Source: Acidimicrobiales bacterium
Lineage (GTDB): Bacteria; Actinomycetota; Acidimicrobiia; Acidimicrobiales; Aldehydirespiratoraceae
Length of the DNA: 64,000 nucleotides
Direction of reading: 5' to 3'
Assembly: GCA_041394245.1 (NCBI GenBank)
Contig: JAWKIR010000002.1
Coordinates: forward strand, 1,984,001-2,048,000
A program made the translations under genes and the position numbers. Below are positions 26,663 to 35,611 of this stretch, piece after piece (the stretch's first letter is position 1; every line of letters begins with the position of its first letter). The notes below the pieces were generated by a model that had not been told where the DNA came from, ran no database searches, and was given only the letters and a program-made list of their open reading frames with translations.

Positions 26663-26665
26663 CCT
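26660..26665 (+). promoter_or_regulatory. Putative -10 (TAGCCT), overlaps P450 stop
   Basis: TAGCCT begins with the P450 stop and is followed by 6 nt and the ATG at 26672. Confidence 0.6.
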
Positions 26666-26671
26666 GCGACC

Positions 26672-26908
26672 ATGGTCGCCCGGCCCCCGCTCGACGACAC
26701 GAGCGTGTACAACGTCGAGTCCGACACCGACGAGCACGACGCGAACAACCGGGTCCACCATCACGCCCGCATCGACGACGGGACGCAAACCGCCGCCGAT
26801 GGCACGTTCACGACCCTGTGCGGGCTGCGGATCCGACGGCGACCGGAAGCTGCCCGGATGCCGTGCTGCCCGATGTGCGCCCTGGTGATGGGGGCGCCCT
26901 GCCGCTGA
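26672..26908 (+). CDS. Small Cys-rich protein (possible zinc ribbon)
   Basis: A 78-residue protein I do not recognise. The N-terminal half is polar and Asp/His-rich (DEHDANNRVHHHARIDDG). The C-terminal half has a lone Cys in TLCGLR and then MPCCPMCALVMGAPC, giving a plausible CxxC metal site. It resembles small actinobacterial zinc-ribbon proteins only in outline. It has its own -10 hexamer 6 nt before the ATG, which supports it being a real gene. Confidence 0.65.
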   Translation: MVARPPLDDTSVYNVESDTDEHDANNRVHHHARIDDGTQTAADGTFTTLCGLRIRRRPEAARMPCCPMCALVMGAPCR

Positions 26909-26940
26909 GCCGGTCGCCGCTCCCTCCATCGGCACCCCGG

Positions 26941-26946
26941 TAGGTT
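26941..26946 (+). promoter_or_regulatory. Putative -10 (TAGGTT) for mini-ORF and glgB
   Basis: TAGGTT is followed by 6 nt and GTG at 26953, the start of a 14-codon ORF that ends inside the glgB start codon. Confidence 0.6.
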
Positions 26947-26952
26947 GAGCGG

Positions 26953-26997
26953 GTGAACCTGCCCACGGCCACCGAGCGACCCGCCCGAACACGATGA
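26953..26997 (+). CDS. Leaderless 14-residue upstream peptide of glgB
   Basis: GTG 26953 lies 6 nt after TAGGTT and opens a frame coding MNLPTATERPARTR, with TGA at 26995-26997. The stop overlaps the glgB ATG at 26994 as ATGA. If the mRNA starts at the GTG, this peptide is translated first and glgB is reached by termination-reinitiation. No Shine-Dalgarno is visible for glgB itself. This is a prediction from position only; the peptide is Arg/Pro/Thr-rich and could slow ribosomes. Confidence 0.55.
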   Translation: MNLPTATERPARTR

Positions 26998-28865
26998 ACG
27001 CCGGGACGGGCCGGCCCTTCACCGCCGATGATGCATGGGCCTGGAACGGGGGTACCCACGTGTCGGCCTACGACGTCCTCGGCGCGCATGCGCACGCCAC
27101 CGAAGGCCTGACCACGTTTCGCGTGTGGGCGCCCAACGCCAGCCGCGTGCAGCTAATCGGCGACATGAACAGCTGGACCCCCGGACCCGACGACGACCTC
27201 GATCCCGACCCGTCGGGTGTCTGGCGCGCCAACCTCCCGGCAACTCCCGGCCAGCGCTACAAGTACCGGATCCACACCCCCGGCGGCGCCGTCCTCGAGA
27301 AGGCCGATCCGTTCGGCTTCGCCCAGGAGGAGCCGCCCGACACCGCGTCGGTGATCGCCGACCTCTCCTTCGCGTGGAGCGATGACGACTGGATGGGTTC
27401 ACGTGCCTCCCGGATCGCCACCGACGCCCCCGTCTCGATCTACGAGGTCCACCTCGGCTCGTGGCGCTACGAACCCGGCGGCTACCGGGCCCTGGCCGAC
27501 CAGCTGGTCGACTATGTCACCGAGGCAGGATTCACCCATGTGGAACTGCTCCCGGTCACCGAGCACCCGTTCTACGGGTCGTGGGGCTACCAGACCACCG
27601 GCTACTTCGCCGCCACCGCCCGCTACGGGTCGCCCACCGACTTCATGGCGCTGGTCGACACCCTGCACGGCGCCGGGATCGGGGTCGTGCTCGACTGGGT
27701 GCCGTCGCACTTCCCCGACGACGCCCACGGGCTCGCCACCTTCGACGGCACCCACCTCTTCGAACACGCCGATCCCCGCCTGGGCCACCACCCCGACTGG
27801 GACAGCTGCATCTTCAATTACGGCCGGGCCGAGGTCCGGAGCTTCCTGCTGTCGAGCGCCCATTTCTGGTGCGACGTGTACCACGTCGACGCGCTGCGGG
27901 TCGATGCCGTCGCATCGATGCTGTACCTCGACTACTCGAGGGCCGACGGCGAGTGGATCCCGAACAAGCACGGCGGCAACGAGAACCTCGAGGCCGTCGC
28001 GTTCCTCCAGGATCTCAACACCACCCTCTACGCCCGCCACCCCGACATCGCGACGATCGCCGAGGAGTCGACCGCCTGGCCCGGAGTGACCAACCCGGTC
28101 GACGCCGGTGGTCTCGGCTTCGGTTACAAGTGGGACATGGGCTGGATGCACGACACCCTCCAGTTCGTGCGCCGCGACCCCGCCCACCGGCGTCATCATC
28201 ACGGCGAGCTCACGTTCCGCTCCGCGTACGCGACCTCGGAGAACTATGTGTTGCCGCTGTCGCACGACGAAGTGGTCCACGGCAAGGGCTCGCTGCTCGC
28301 GACCATGCCGGGCGACGAATGGCAGCGCTTCGCCAACCTGCGGCTGCTCTATGGCTATCAGTGGGCAACGCCCGGCAAGAAGCTGCTCTTCATGGGCGAC
28401 GAGTTCGCGCAGCCCGGCGAATGGCACCACGAGGCCGAGCTCGATTGGGCGCTGCTGGCGACGCCGGCCCACCGGCAGATCGCCGACCTCGTCACCGCCC
28501 TGAACCGGCTCTACCGCGAGCATCCGGCGTTGCACGTGGGCGACTGTCGCGACGACGGCTTCCGGTGGATCATCGGCGATGACGACACCAACAGCGTCTA
28601 CGCCTTCCTGCGGGAGGCACCGAATGCCTCCCCGATCCTCGTGGTGGCCAACTTCACGCCCGTCCCCCGCACCGGCTATCGCATCGGTGTCCCGGTCGCC
28701 GGCCACTGGCGTCCGCTCCTCGAGTCCGACGACTCCCGTTTCGGCGGCAGCGGCACGACCAACGGCGAAGTCGCGGCTGCACCCGTTGCCGCCCACGGCT
28801 TCGATCAGTCGATCGAGATCGTCGCCGGTCCCCTGGGAATCAGCTTCTTCATCCCGTCAGGCTGA
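26994..28865 (+). CDS. glgB: 1,4-alpha-glucan branching enzyme
   Basis: GH13 enzyme that makes alpha-1,6 branches in glycogen. The 623-residue protein has an N-terminal CBM48 domain (FRVWAPNASRVQLIGDMNSW) and a TIM barrel. Catalytic residues are the nucleophile D304 in ALRVDAVASM, acid/base E357 in TIAEEST and D425 in LSHDEVVHGKGSL. The length corresponds to the form lacking the extra N-terminal domain. ATG 26994 overlaps the stop of a 14-codon upstream ORF. It converges with malQ, overlapping by 9 bp. Confidence 0.95.
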   Translation: MNAGTGRPFTADDAWAWNGGTHVSAYDVLGAHAHATEGLTTFRVWAPNASRVQLIGDMNSWTPGPDDDLDPDPSGVWRANLPATPGQRYKYRIHTPGGAVLEKADPFGFAQEEPPDTASVIADLSFAWSDDDWMGSRASRIATDAPVSIYEVHLGSWRYEPGGYRALADQLVDYVTEAGFTHVELLPVTEHPFYGSWGYQTTGYFAATARYGSPTDFMALVDTLHGAGIGVVLDWVPSHFPDDAHGLATFDGTHLFEHADPRLGHHPDWDSCIFNYGRAEVRSFLLSSAHFWCDVYHVDALRVDAVASMLYLDYSRADGEWIPNKHGGNENLEAVAFLQDLNTTLYARHPDIATIAEESTAWPGVTNPVDAGGLGFGYKWDMGWMHDTLQFVRRDPAHRRHHHGELTFRSAYATSENYVLPLSHDEVVHGKGSLLATMPGDEWQRFANLRLLYGYQWATPGKKLLFMGDEFAQPGEWHHEAELDWALLATPAHRQIADLVTALNRLYREHPALHVGDCRDDGFRWIIGDDDTNSVYAFLREAPNASPILVVANFTPVPRTGYRIGVPVAGHWRPLLESDDSRFGGSGTTNGEVAAAPVAAHGFDQSIEIVAGPLGISFFIPSG

Positions 28866-30821
28866 GTCACCGCGGCTCCGGCGGGCCGCGTCGATCGCTG
28901 CGAGCAGCCGGGCCACATCGGGGTCGGCCAGGGCATCGTCGTAGCGGCGCCGCATCGGTCGCTGCCAGTTCGGGTGGGCCGTCGACGAGGTACCGGGCAC
29001 GTTGACCGGTCGCGGCTCGAGCCACAGGTCCTCGAGCCACAGCAGCACGAGCGGACTGGGCGACGAACCCAGCGCGACGATCACCCGTTCGAGCAGATCG
29101 GCGGGCTCGTCGACACTGCCGCCGAGCTCGGCGACGAGCTCGGCGGTCACCCCGGCGCGATGGGCCCGTGCGGCCGGCGCGTCGGCGGCGGCGAGGAGAC
29201 CCAGGTCCACCCGCAGGTCGATGTCGTCGCCCGCCAACCAGCCGGCGAAGCTCGGTGTGTCGTGGGTACCGATGAACGCCACCTCGTCGGCCGCGACATC
29301 GCCGACCGCCCGTCCCCCACCGACCGAGAACTGGGTCAGGCGCATCCCGTTGATCCCGTGGCGGCCGAGCGCCGCGTCGAGCTCCGGCGGGACCGTCCCG
29401 AGGTTCTCACCGATCACCTCGCACGCCCGGAGGTGCGACTCGAGGCAGAGGACGGCGAAGAGTTCCTCCATCGGATACGAGACATAGGTGCCCTGGTCGA
29501 GGGCCATGCCCTCGGGGATCCAGTAGAGGCGGCGCAGCGCCATGATGTGGTCGATCCGCAACAGCCCGGCCAACGAGGCTTGATGAGCGATCGCGGCCCG
29601 GAAGTACCGGTGGCCCTCGGCGGCCGACGCCTCGGGGAGCATCGGGTGGAAACCCCAGTTCTGGCCACTCGGAAATCCGGCGTCCGGTGTCGCGCCGACC
29701 GCCATCGTGTCGGCGAACAGGTGGGGCCGCGACCAGACGTCGTAGCCCTCGGGATGGACCCCGACCGCAAGATCGAGCCCCAGGCGCACGCCGGTGGCGT
29801 CGAGATCCCGGCGGAGCCGATCCAGCTGATCGCGCACCGCCAGTTGTGCGGCGAGATGGAACCGCTCCACCGCCGGATCGACGAGAGCGTCGCCGAGCCG
29901 ACCGTTGCGGGCGGTTGCCGGCCACGTCCGCCAGTCGCGACCGAGTCGATGCTGCGCGCCGCGGAAGCGGGCGTAGCGAGCCAGCTCCGCGTCGATCGAC
30001 GCCGCGTCGACCACGTCTGCGTCGAGCAGAACGTCGGCGAGTGCGCGGTCCACCTCGGCGGCTGCCGTGGCGACGTCGATGCGGTCCACGGGAGCCCCCG
30101 ATCCGGGCCCGACGTCGAGCACCAGCTCGCTCCAGAACAGGCGACTGACCGGCGAGTAGGGGCTCGGCTCGATCGGCGGGTCGTTGAAGGTCGGCAGGAT
30201 CGGCAGGACGGTGACGACGCTCCCGCCCGCGGCGGCAACCGACCCTGCGAGGGACCGCAGATCGGAGAGGTCGCCGACCGAACGGCTGCGGCCCGACCGC
30301 AGCGCCCCGAGGTGAACCGCCACACCCCACCGCGCCGAGTCGGCCGCCGGTGACCTCCACGCGAGGGTCGGCGCAGCGATCACCGTCGACCGCACCACGT
30401 CGCCGCCCATCTCCACCTCGAGCTCGTGCACCCCGAAGGGCACGACCGCCACGCCGCTGCCGTCGTCGTAGGTCCGGAGCGGTCGCTCGTCCATGCCGGC
30501 CGTGCCCTCGACCCGCAGGACCGCGGCGGGCGTCAGCGAATCCCTCCCGCTGCGGAGATCAATGCGTCCGTCCCATGCCACCCGAACCGCCGGCGCGACA
30601 CGACGCGTCGCCGTGTGTGTCCGCAACGCTGCGTCGGCATCGCGTGACCGCTCGATCTCGGCGCCGAGCGCGGCGCAGACGCGCACCAGGGTCTCGGCGC
30701 CGACCTCGACATCGTTTCCCAGCCCGTCGCGGAAGGAGGTCGCCACTCCCAGAGTCGTCGCCAGCTCTCGCAGGGAGGGGTCAGGGCGATCTTCGACCGT
30801 GTGCGTCTGCGGCACGTTCAT
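28857..30821 (-). CDS. malQ: 4-alpha-glucanotransferase (amylomaltase)
   Basis: GH77 enzyme that transfers alpha-1,4-glucan chains, recycling short maltodextrins. The 654-residue protein has the nucleophile in LLRIDHIMALRRLYWIPEG, the acid/base glutamate in EVIGENLGTVPPEL and the third acid in FIGTHDTPSFAGWL; an N-terminal helical domain (LRELATTLGV) precedes the barrel, as in actinobacterial MalQ. It is divergent from glgC with a gap of only 47 bp, so the two promoters must overlap or lie in each other's coding region. Confidence 0.93.
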   Translation of the reverse strand: MNVPQTHTVEDRPDPSLRELATTLGVATSFRDGLGNDVEVGAETLVRVCAALGAEIERSRDADAALRTHTATRRVAPAVRVAWDGRIDLRSGRDSLTPAAVLRVEGTAGMDERPLRTYDDGSGVAVVPFGVHELEVEMGGDVVRSTVIAAPTLAWRSPAADSARWGVAVHLGALRSGRSRSVGDLSDLRSLAGSVAAAGGSVVTVLPILPTFNDPPIEPSPYSPVSRLFWSELVLDVGPGSGAPVDRIDVATAAAEVDRALADVLLDADVVDAASIDAELARYARFRGAQHRLGRDWRTWPATARNGRLGDALVDPAVERFHLAAQLAVRDQLDRLRRDLDATGVRLGLDLAVGVHPEGYDVWSRPHLFADTMAVGATPDAGFPSGQNWGFHPMLPEASAAEGHRYFRAAIAHQASLAGLLRIDHIMALRRLYWIPEGMALDQGTYVSYPMEELFAVLCLESHLRACEVIGENLGTVPPELDAALGRHGINGMRLTQFSVGGGRAVGDVAADEVAFIGTHDTPSFAGWLAGDDIDLRVDLGLLAAADAPAARAHRAGVTAELVAELGGSVDEPADLLERVIVALGSSPSPLVLLWLEDLWLEPRPVNVPGTSSTAHPNWQRPMRRRYDDALADPDVARLLAAIDAARRSRGDSA

Positions 30822-30868
30822 TCTCCGGTTGGTCCCCGCGGCGGCTCGCCATGGTGCACTCTTGGTTC

Positions 30869-32119
30869 ATGGCTGAGGATTCGATTCGTCCACGAGTACT
30901 GAGCATGGTCCTGGCCGGCGGCGAAGGGAAGCGCCTCGCACCGCTGACCCTCGACCGGGCCAAGCCGGCAGTCCCCTTCGGGGGTCACTACCGGCTCATC
31001 GACTTCCCGCTCTCCAACCTGGCCAACGGCGGCTACCGCAAGATCGTCGTCCTCACGCAGTACAAGAGCCACAGCCTCGATGTCCACGTCTCGAGAACGT
31101 GGCGCCTGAGCTCGATGCTCGGCAACTACGTGACCTCGATCCCGGCCCAGATGCGCCAGGGTCCCCACTGGTTCCTCGGCTCCGCCGATGCCATGTACCA
31201 GAACCTGAATCTGATCGACGACGAACGGCCCGACTTCGTGTTCGTGTTCGGCGCCGACCACATCTATCGCATCGACCCGCGCCAGATGCTCGACCATCAC
31301 ATCGACTCCGGGGCCGGGGTGACCGTGTCGGCCATCCGCGTGCGCCGCGAGGAGTCGGACCAGTTCGGGGTCATCGAAACCGGCGAGGGATCCAAGATCA
31401 GCTCGTTCCTCGAGAAGCCGTCGGCCGACGAGGTCACCGGCCTCGCCGACAACCCCGACGAGGTGCTGGCGTCGATGGGCAACTACGTGTTCAGCGCTGA
31501 TGCACTCGTCGAGCTGCTCCACGAGAACCACGAGACCGCGGGTACCCGCCACGACGTCGGCGGTGACCTGATTCCGATGATGGTGAGCCGGGGCGAGGCC
31601 CACGTCTACGACTTCACCCACAACCGGGTGCCGGGCCAACTCGACCGACCGCACTACTGGCGCGATGTCGGAACCATCGACAGCTACTTCGCCGCCCACA
31701 TGGACCTGATCGACGACTTCCCCGCGTTCGACCTCTACAACGCCGACTGGCCGATCTACAACCTCGGACGCACGCTGCCGCCGGCCAAGATCGTCAACGA
31801 CGGCGTCCACGGTTCCTCGACCGTCCAACGGTCGCTGCTCTCCAACGGCGCCGTCGTCGCCGGTGCCGTCGTCACCAACTCGGTGCTGTCGCCGGGCGTG
31901 CGGGTGGAAGGCGGTGCCGTCGTGGAGAACGCGGTGCTGCTCGACGACGTGGTGGTCGGTGCCGGCGCACAGGTCAGCAACGCGGTGCTCGACAAGAACG
32001 TGATCGTGCCACCGGGGGCCCGGATCGGTGTCGCACACGGGGAAGCCGCCGCCTACACGGTGTCGGAGGGCGGCGTGGTGGTCGTGCCCAAGGGCACTCG
32101 GGTCGCCGAACGCTCGTGA
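30869..32119 (+). CDS. glgC: Glucose-1-phosphate adenylyltransferase
   Basis: Makes ADP-glucose from glucose-1-phosphate and ATP, the committed step of bacterial glycogen synthesis. The 416-residue protein has the nucleotide loop MVLAGGEGKRLAPLT with KPAVPFGGHYRLIDFPLSN, the catalytic-base segment VFGADHIYR and a C-terminal left-handed beta-helix (SSTVQRSLLSNGAVVAGAVV). ATG 30869 is preferred; an in-frame ATG at 30851 would add six residues. Neither has a clear Shine-Dalgarno. The short distance to divergent malQ suggests shared control. Confidence 0.94.
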   Translation: MAEDSIRPRVLSMVLAGGEGKRLAPLTLDRAKPAVPFGGHYRLIDFPLSNLANGGYRKIVVLTQYKSHSLDVHVSRTWRLSSMLGNYVTSIPAQMRQGPHWFLGSADAMYQNLNLIDDERPDFVFVFGADHIYRIDPRQMLDHHIDSGAGVTVSAIRVRREESDQFGVIETGEGSKISSFLEKPSADEVTGLADNPDEVLASMGNYVFSADALVELLHENHETAGTRHDVGGDLIPMMVSRGEAHVYDFTHNRVPGQLDRPHYWRDVGTIDSYFAAHMDLIDDFPAFDLYNADWPIYNLGRTLPPAKIVNDGVHGSSTVQRSLLSNGAVVAGAVVTNSVLSPGVRVEGGAVVENAVLLDDVVVGAGAQVSNAVLDKNVIVPPGARIGVAHGEAAAYTVSEGGVVVVPKGTRVAERS

Positions 32120-32126
32120 CGACCGG

Positions 32127-33503
32127 TCACCGGCTCACCAACTCCCGGTAGAGCGCGATGTGTTCGGCCGCCGGTCCGTCCCATGACCAGTCGGCGTTCA
32201 TCCCGCGACCCTGGATAGCGGTGCGCCGACCCGCGTGGCGCACGGCCCTGACCCCGCGATGGAGGGCATCGACCAGGCCGGCGGAGTCGACCGACGTGGT
32301 GAAGCCATTGCCCCCCGACCGGTCGTCGTCGGCATCGGTCACGGTGTCGCACAGTCCGCCGACGCGGGTGACGACCGGGATCGAGCCGTAGGCCATGGCC
32401 TGCATCTGCGCGAGCCCGCAGGGCTCGAACCGGCTGGGCATCACGAACAGGTCACTGCCGGCGAAGAGCTGGTGAGCGAGCGGCTCGTCGTAGCCCTCGA
32501 AGAACCAGACGTGTTCCGGGTCGGCGTCGGCGAGCGCACGCAGGGCCGTTGCCAGGCCGACATCACCCGCACCGAGCACGGCGATCCGCAGCTGCATGCC
32601 CGGCAGGAATCGGGCGGCGTCGACGAGGAGGTCGACCCCCTTCTGATCGACGAGACGGGTGACCATCGCGGCGATGGGGGGTTTCGGGTCGTGCCAGCCG
32701 GCCCGTTCGACGAGTCCGAGCCGACACTTGTCGCGCCCGCTGCGGTCGTCGGCCCGATAGGTGGCGGCGATGTGGCGGTCGTGGGCCGGATCCCATATCG
32801 CGGTGTCGATCCCGTTGCGGATCCCGACGAGGCGATCGCCGAGAGCGGTGAGGCGATCGTCGAGCCCCATGCCACCTTCGGGGGTGACGATCTCGCGGGC
32901 GTATGTCGGGCTCACGGCCACCACCCGATCGACCAGCTCGATCGCGCCGGCCAGCGGGTTGGTCCCACCGAACCAGGCGAACCGATGGGCCTCGACCGTC
33001 AGCTTGTCGAGCCACGACCGATCGGCCGTGCCCTGATAGCCGAGCGTGTGGATGGTGAGCACCGTCGGTGGGCGGTCGGGCAACATCCCCGCTGCAGCCG
33101 CCGTGTGCCAGTCGTTGAGGTGGAGCACGTCGGGTCGCTCGCGCGCCGCGAGCGCGGCGACCGCGGCGGAGAACGCCATGAAACGGGCGTCGTTGTCGGG
33201 CCAGCCCTCGCCGGTGGCGTCGACGTAGGGGTGATCGCGGTCGATCCCCGGCACGTGCACCACCGTGAGGTCACCGGCGACGGCGTGTCGGCCGCGGCGA
33301 ACCCTCGACTCGCCGACCCACCACGGCATCTCGACATCGATGTCGGTCTGGTCGGCGAGTTCGATGCCGCCGTAGTCGGGCAGCACCACCTGCACCTCGA
33401 TGCCGGCGGCCCGCAGGGCTGTCACCAGGCCGGCGGCAGCCTCGGCGAGACCGCCGACGCGGACGACCGGGGTGAGTTCGGCGGTCGCGAACAAGACCTT
33501 CAT
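32127..33503 (-). CDS. glgA: Glycogen synthase (ADP-glucose type)
   Basis: GT5 glycosyltransferase extending alpha-1,4-glucan from ADP-glucose. The 458-residue protein begins MKVLFATAELTPVVRVGGLAE (the KxGGL-type donor motif appears as VGGL), then DVLHLNDWHTAAA, and the C-terminal donor-binding segment MPSRFEPCGLAQMQAMAYG. ATG 33503 overlaps the glgX stop (TGATG), so the frame extension upstream is ignored. It is the last gene of the glgP-glgX-glgA unit and converges with glgC, 7 bp apart. Confidence 0.93.
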   Translation of the reverse strand: MKVLFATAELTPVVRVGGLAEAAAGLVTALRAAGIEVQVVLPDYGGIELADQTDIDVEMPWWVGESRVRRGRHAVAGDLTVVHVPGIDRDHPYVDATGEGWPDNDARFMAFSAAVAALAARERPDVLHLNDWHTAAAAGMLPDRPPTVLTIHTLGYQGTADRSWLDKLTVEAHRFAWFGGTNPLAGAIELVDRVVAVSPTYAREIVTPEGGMGLDDRLTALGDRLVGIRNGIDTAIWDPAHDRHIAATYRADDRSGRDKCRLGLVERAGWHDPKPPIAAMVTRLVDQKGVDLLVDAARFLPGMQLRIAVLGAGDVGLATALRALADADPEHVWFFEGYDEPLAHQLFAGSDLFVMPSRFEPCGLAQMQAMAYGSIPVVTRVGGLCDTVTDADDDRSGGNGFTTSVDSAGLVDALHRGVRAVRHAGRRTAIQGRGMNADWSWDGPAAEHIALYRELVSR

Positions 33504-35611
33504 CACTCGTCCTTGCCGGGGAGTCGGCGCAGGAGCACGGTGGCCCACGCGTCGACCTCCCACCGGTCGTTGCTCGCCACCGCGGCGCCGCGGTCGGGGT
33601 TGCTCGACGAGTCGAGCTCGATCTCCCATTCACTGCCACCCAGGCCGTCGGGGATCACGAAGGTCATCGGCTCACCGTATGCGTTGAACAGGACGAGGAA
33701 GCTGTCGTCGACGATGCGCTCGCCCTTGGGCCCGGGCGACGTGATGGCCTCACCGTTGAGGAACACGGCGAGGGAACTCGCGTAACCCACCGCCCAGTCG
33801 TCGTCGGTCATCTCGGTTCCATCGGGGGCGTACCACCCCATGTCTCGCACGTCGGCGCCCCGGATCGCCCGTCCCTCGAACCATCGACGGCGCCGAAAGA
33901 TCGGGTGGGCGGCGCGCAGCGAGATGACCCGCCGGGCAAAGGCCAGGAACTCGTTGTCGACATCGGCCCAGTCGTACCAGCCGACCTCGTTGTCCTGGGC
34001 GTAGCCGTTGTTGTTGCCGCCCTGGGTCCGCCCGATCTCGTCGCCGCCCGACACCATCGGGACGCCCTGGGACAGCATGAGGGTCACGAACATCGAACGC
34101 CGCCGGGTCTGGCGAACCCGCTCGACCACCGGATCGTCGGTGGGCCCTTCGTGGCCGGAGTTCCACGACCGGTTGTGGGACTCGCCGTCGCGATTGTCCT
34201 CGCCGTTGGCCTCGTTGTGCTTGTGGTCGTAGGCGACCAGATCGGCCAGGGTGAACCCGTCGTGGGCGGTGATGAAGTTGATGCTGGCCGAGGGACGGCG
34301 ACCCGACCAGGCGTAGAGGTCGGAGCTGCCGGTGAAGCGCGTGGCGAAGTCGGCGAGGGTCTCGTCGGCGCCGCGCCAGTAGTCGCGCACGCCGTCGCGG
34401 TACTTGCCGTTCCATTCCGACCACAGGGGCGGGAAGTTGCCCACCTGATACCCGCCGGCGCCGACGTCCCACGGCTCGGCGATCAGCTTCACGCCGTTGA
34501 TCACCGAATCCTGGTGGATCAGATCGAAGAACGACGACAGTCGGTCGACCTCGTGGAGCCCTCGGGCCAGTGCGGCGGCGAGATCGAAGCGGAAGCCGTC
34601 GACGTGCATGTCGAGGATCCAGTAGCGCAGGCTGTCCATCATCAGCTGGAGCGACTGCGAATGACGCATGTCGAGGCTGTTGCCGGTACCCGAGAAGTCG
34701 ACATAGAGCCGCGGGTTGTCGGGGTCGAGCCGGTAGTAGGCGCGATTGTCGAAGCCCTTGAGCGAGAGCGACGGGCCGAGATGGTTGCCTTCGGCGGTGT
34801 GGTTGTAGACGACGTCGAGGATCACTTCGATCCCCGCCCGATGGAACTTCTTCACCATCGTCTTGAATTCCTGGACCTGGCCACCACCGTCGCCCACCGA
34901 CGAGTAGGGCCCGTGCGGCGCCAGGAACGCGAGCGTGTTGTAGCCCCAGTAGTTGGTGAGCCCCCGCTGCGCCACGCTGTGCTCGGTGATGAAGTGGTGC
35001 ACCGGCATGAGTTCGACCGCAGTCACCCCGAGCGAGGTGAGATGGTCGAGAACGGGTTCGGTGACCATGCCCGCGTAGGTCCCGCGCAACTCCGGTGGCA
35101 CATCGGGATGGGTGATCGACATGCCGCGCACGTGGGTCTCGTAGATGACCGTGTCGTGCAGCGCGATGTCGAGAAGGGTGTCGCCCTCCCAGTCGAAGGT
35201 CGGATCGATGACCACGGCCTTCGGCATGAACGGGGCGCTGTCGCGAGGGTCGGCCTCGTCGAGGCGGTCGGCCCGATGCCCGTAGACCTCCGGGCCCCAA
35301 CGAATCGGCCCCTCGACGGCCTTCGCGTAGGGGTCGACCAGCAGCTTCGCCGGGTTGCACCGCACGCCGGTGGCGGGATCCCACGGCCCGTGGACCCGGT
35401 AGCCGTAGCGCTGACCGACACCGAGCCCGGGGAGGTAGCCGTGGTGCACGAAGCTGGTGACCTCGGGCAGCGTGTGGCGCTCCTCGTTGCCGGCCTCGTC
35501 GAAGCAGCACAGCTCGATGCGTTCGGCCACCTCGGAATACACCGCGAAGTTGACCCCACCGTCGTCGATCGTGGCACCGAGCGGGTACATGGACCCCGGC
35601 CAGAGGCTCAC
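33503..35611 (-). CDS. glgX: Glycogen debranching enzyme
   Basis: GH13 isoamylase-type enzyme hydrolysing alpha-1,6 branches left by phosphorylase. The 702-residue protein starts with a CBM48 domain (PLGATIDDGGVNFAVYSEVAERIELCCFDE); the barrel has DVVYNHTAEGNHLGP, the nucleophile in DGFRFDLAAALAR, the acid/base in LIAEPWDVGAGGYQ and the third acid in FITAHDGFTLADL. GTG 35611 overlaps the glgP stop (GTGA); a Met 7 codons later is a possible alternative. It is coupled to both neighbours. Confidence 0.94.
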   Translation of the reverse strand: MSLWPGSMYPLGATIDDGGVNFAVYSEVAERIELCCFDEAGNEERHTLPEVTSFVHHGYLPGLGVGQRYGYRVHGPWDPATGVRCNPAKLLVDPYAKAVEGPIRWGPEVYGHRADRLDEADPRDSAPFMPKAVVIDPTFDWEGDTLLDIALHDTVIYETHVRGMSITHPDVPPELRGTYAGMVTEPVLDHLTSLGVTAVELMPVHHFITEHSVAQRGLTNYWGYNTLAFLAPHGPYSSVGDGGGQVQEFKTMVKKFHRAGIEVILDVVYNHTAEGNHLGPSLSLKGFDNRAYYRLDPDNPRLYVDFSGTGNSLDMRHSQSLQLMMDSLRYWILDMHVDGFRFDLAAALARGLHEVDRLSSFFDLIHQDSVINGVKLIAEPWDVGAGGYQVGNFPPLWSEWNGKYRDGVRDYWRGADETLADFATRFTGSSDLYAWSGRRPSASINFITAHDGFTLADLVAYDHKHNEANGEDNRDGESHNRSWNSGHEGPTDDPVVERVRQTRRRSMFVTLMLSQGVPMVSGGDEIGRTQGGNNNGYAQDNEVGWYDWADVDNEFLAFARRVISLRAAHPIFRRRRWFEGRAIRGADVRDMGWYAPDGTEMTDDDWAVGYASSLAVFLNGEAITSPGPKGERIVDDSFLVLFNAYGEPMTFVIPDGLGGSEWEIELDSSSNPDRGAAVASNDRWEVDAWATVLLRRLPGKDE

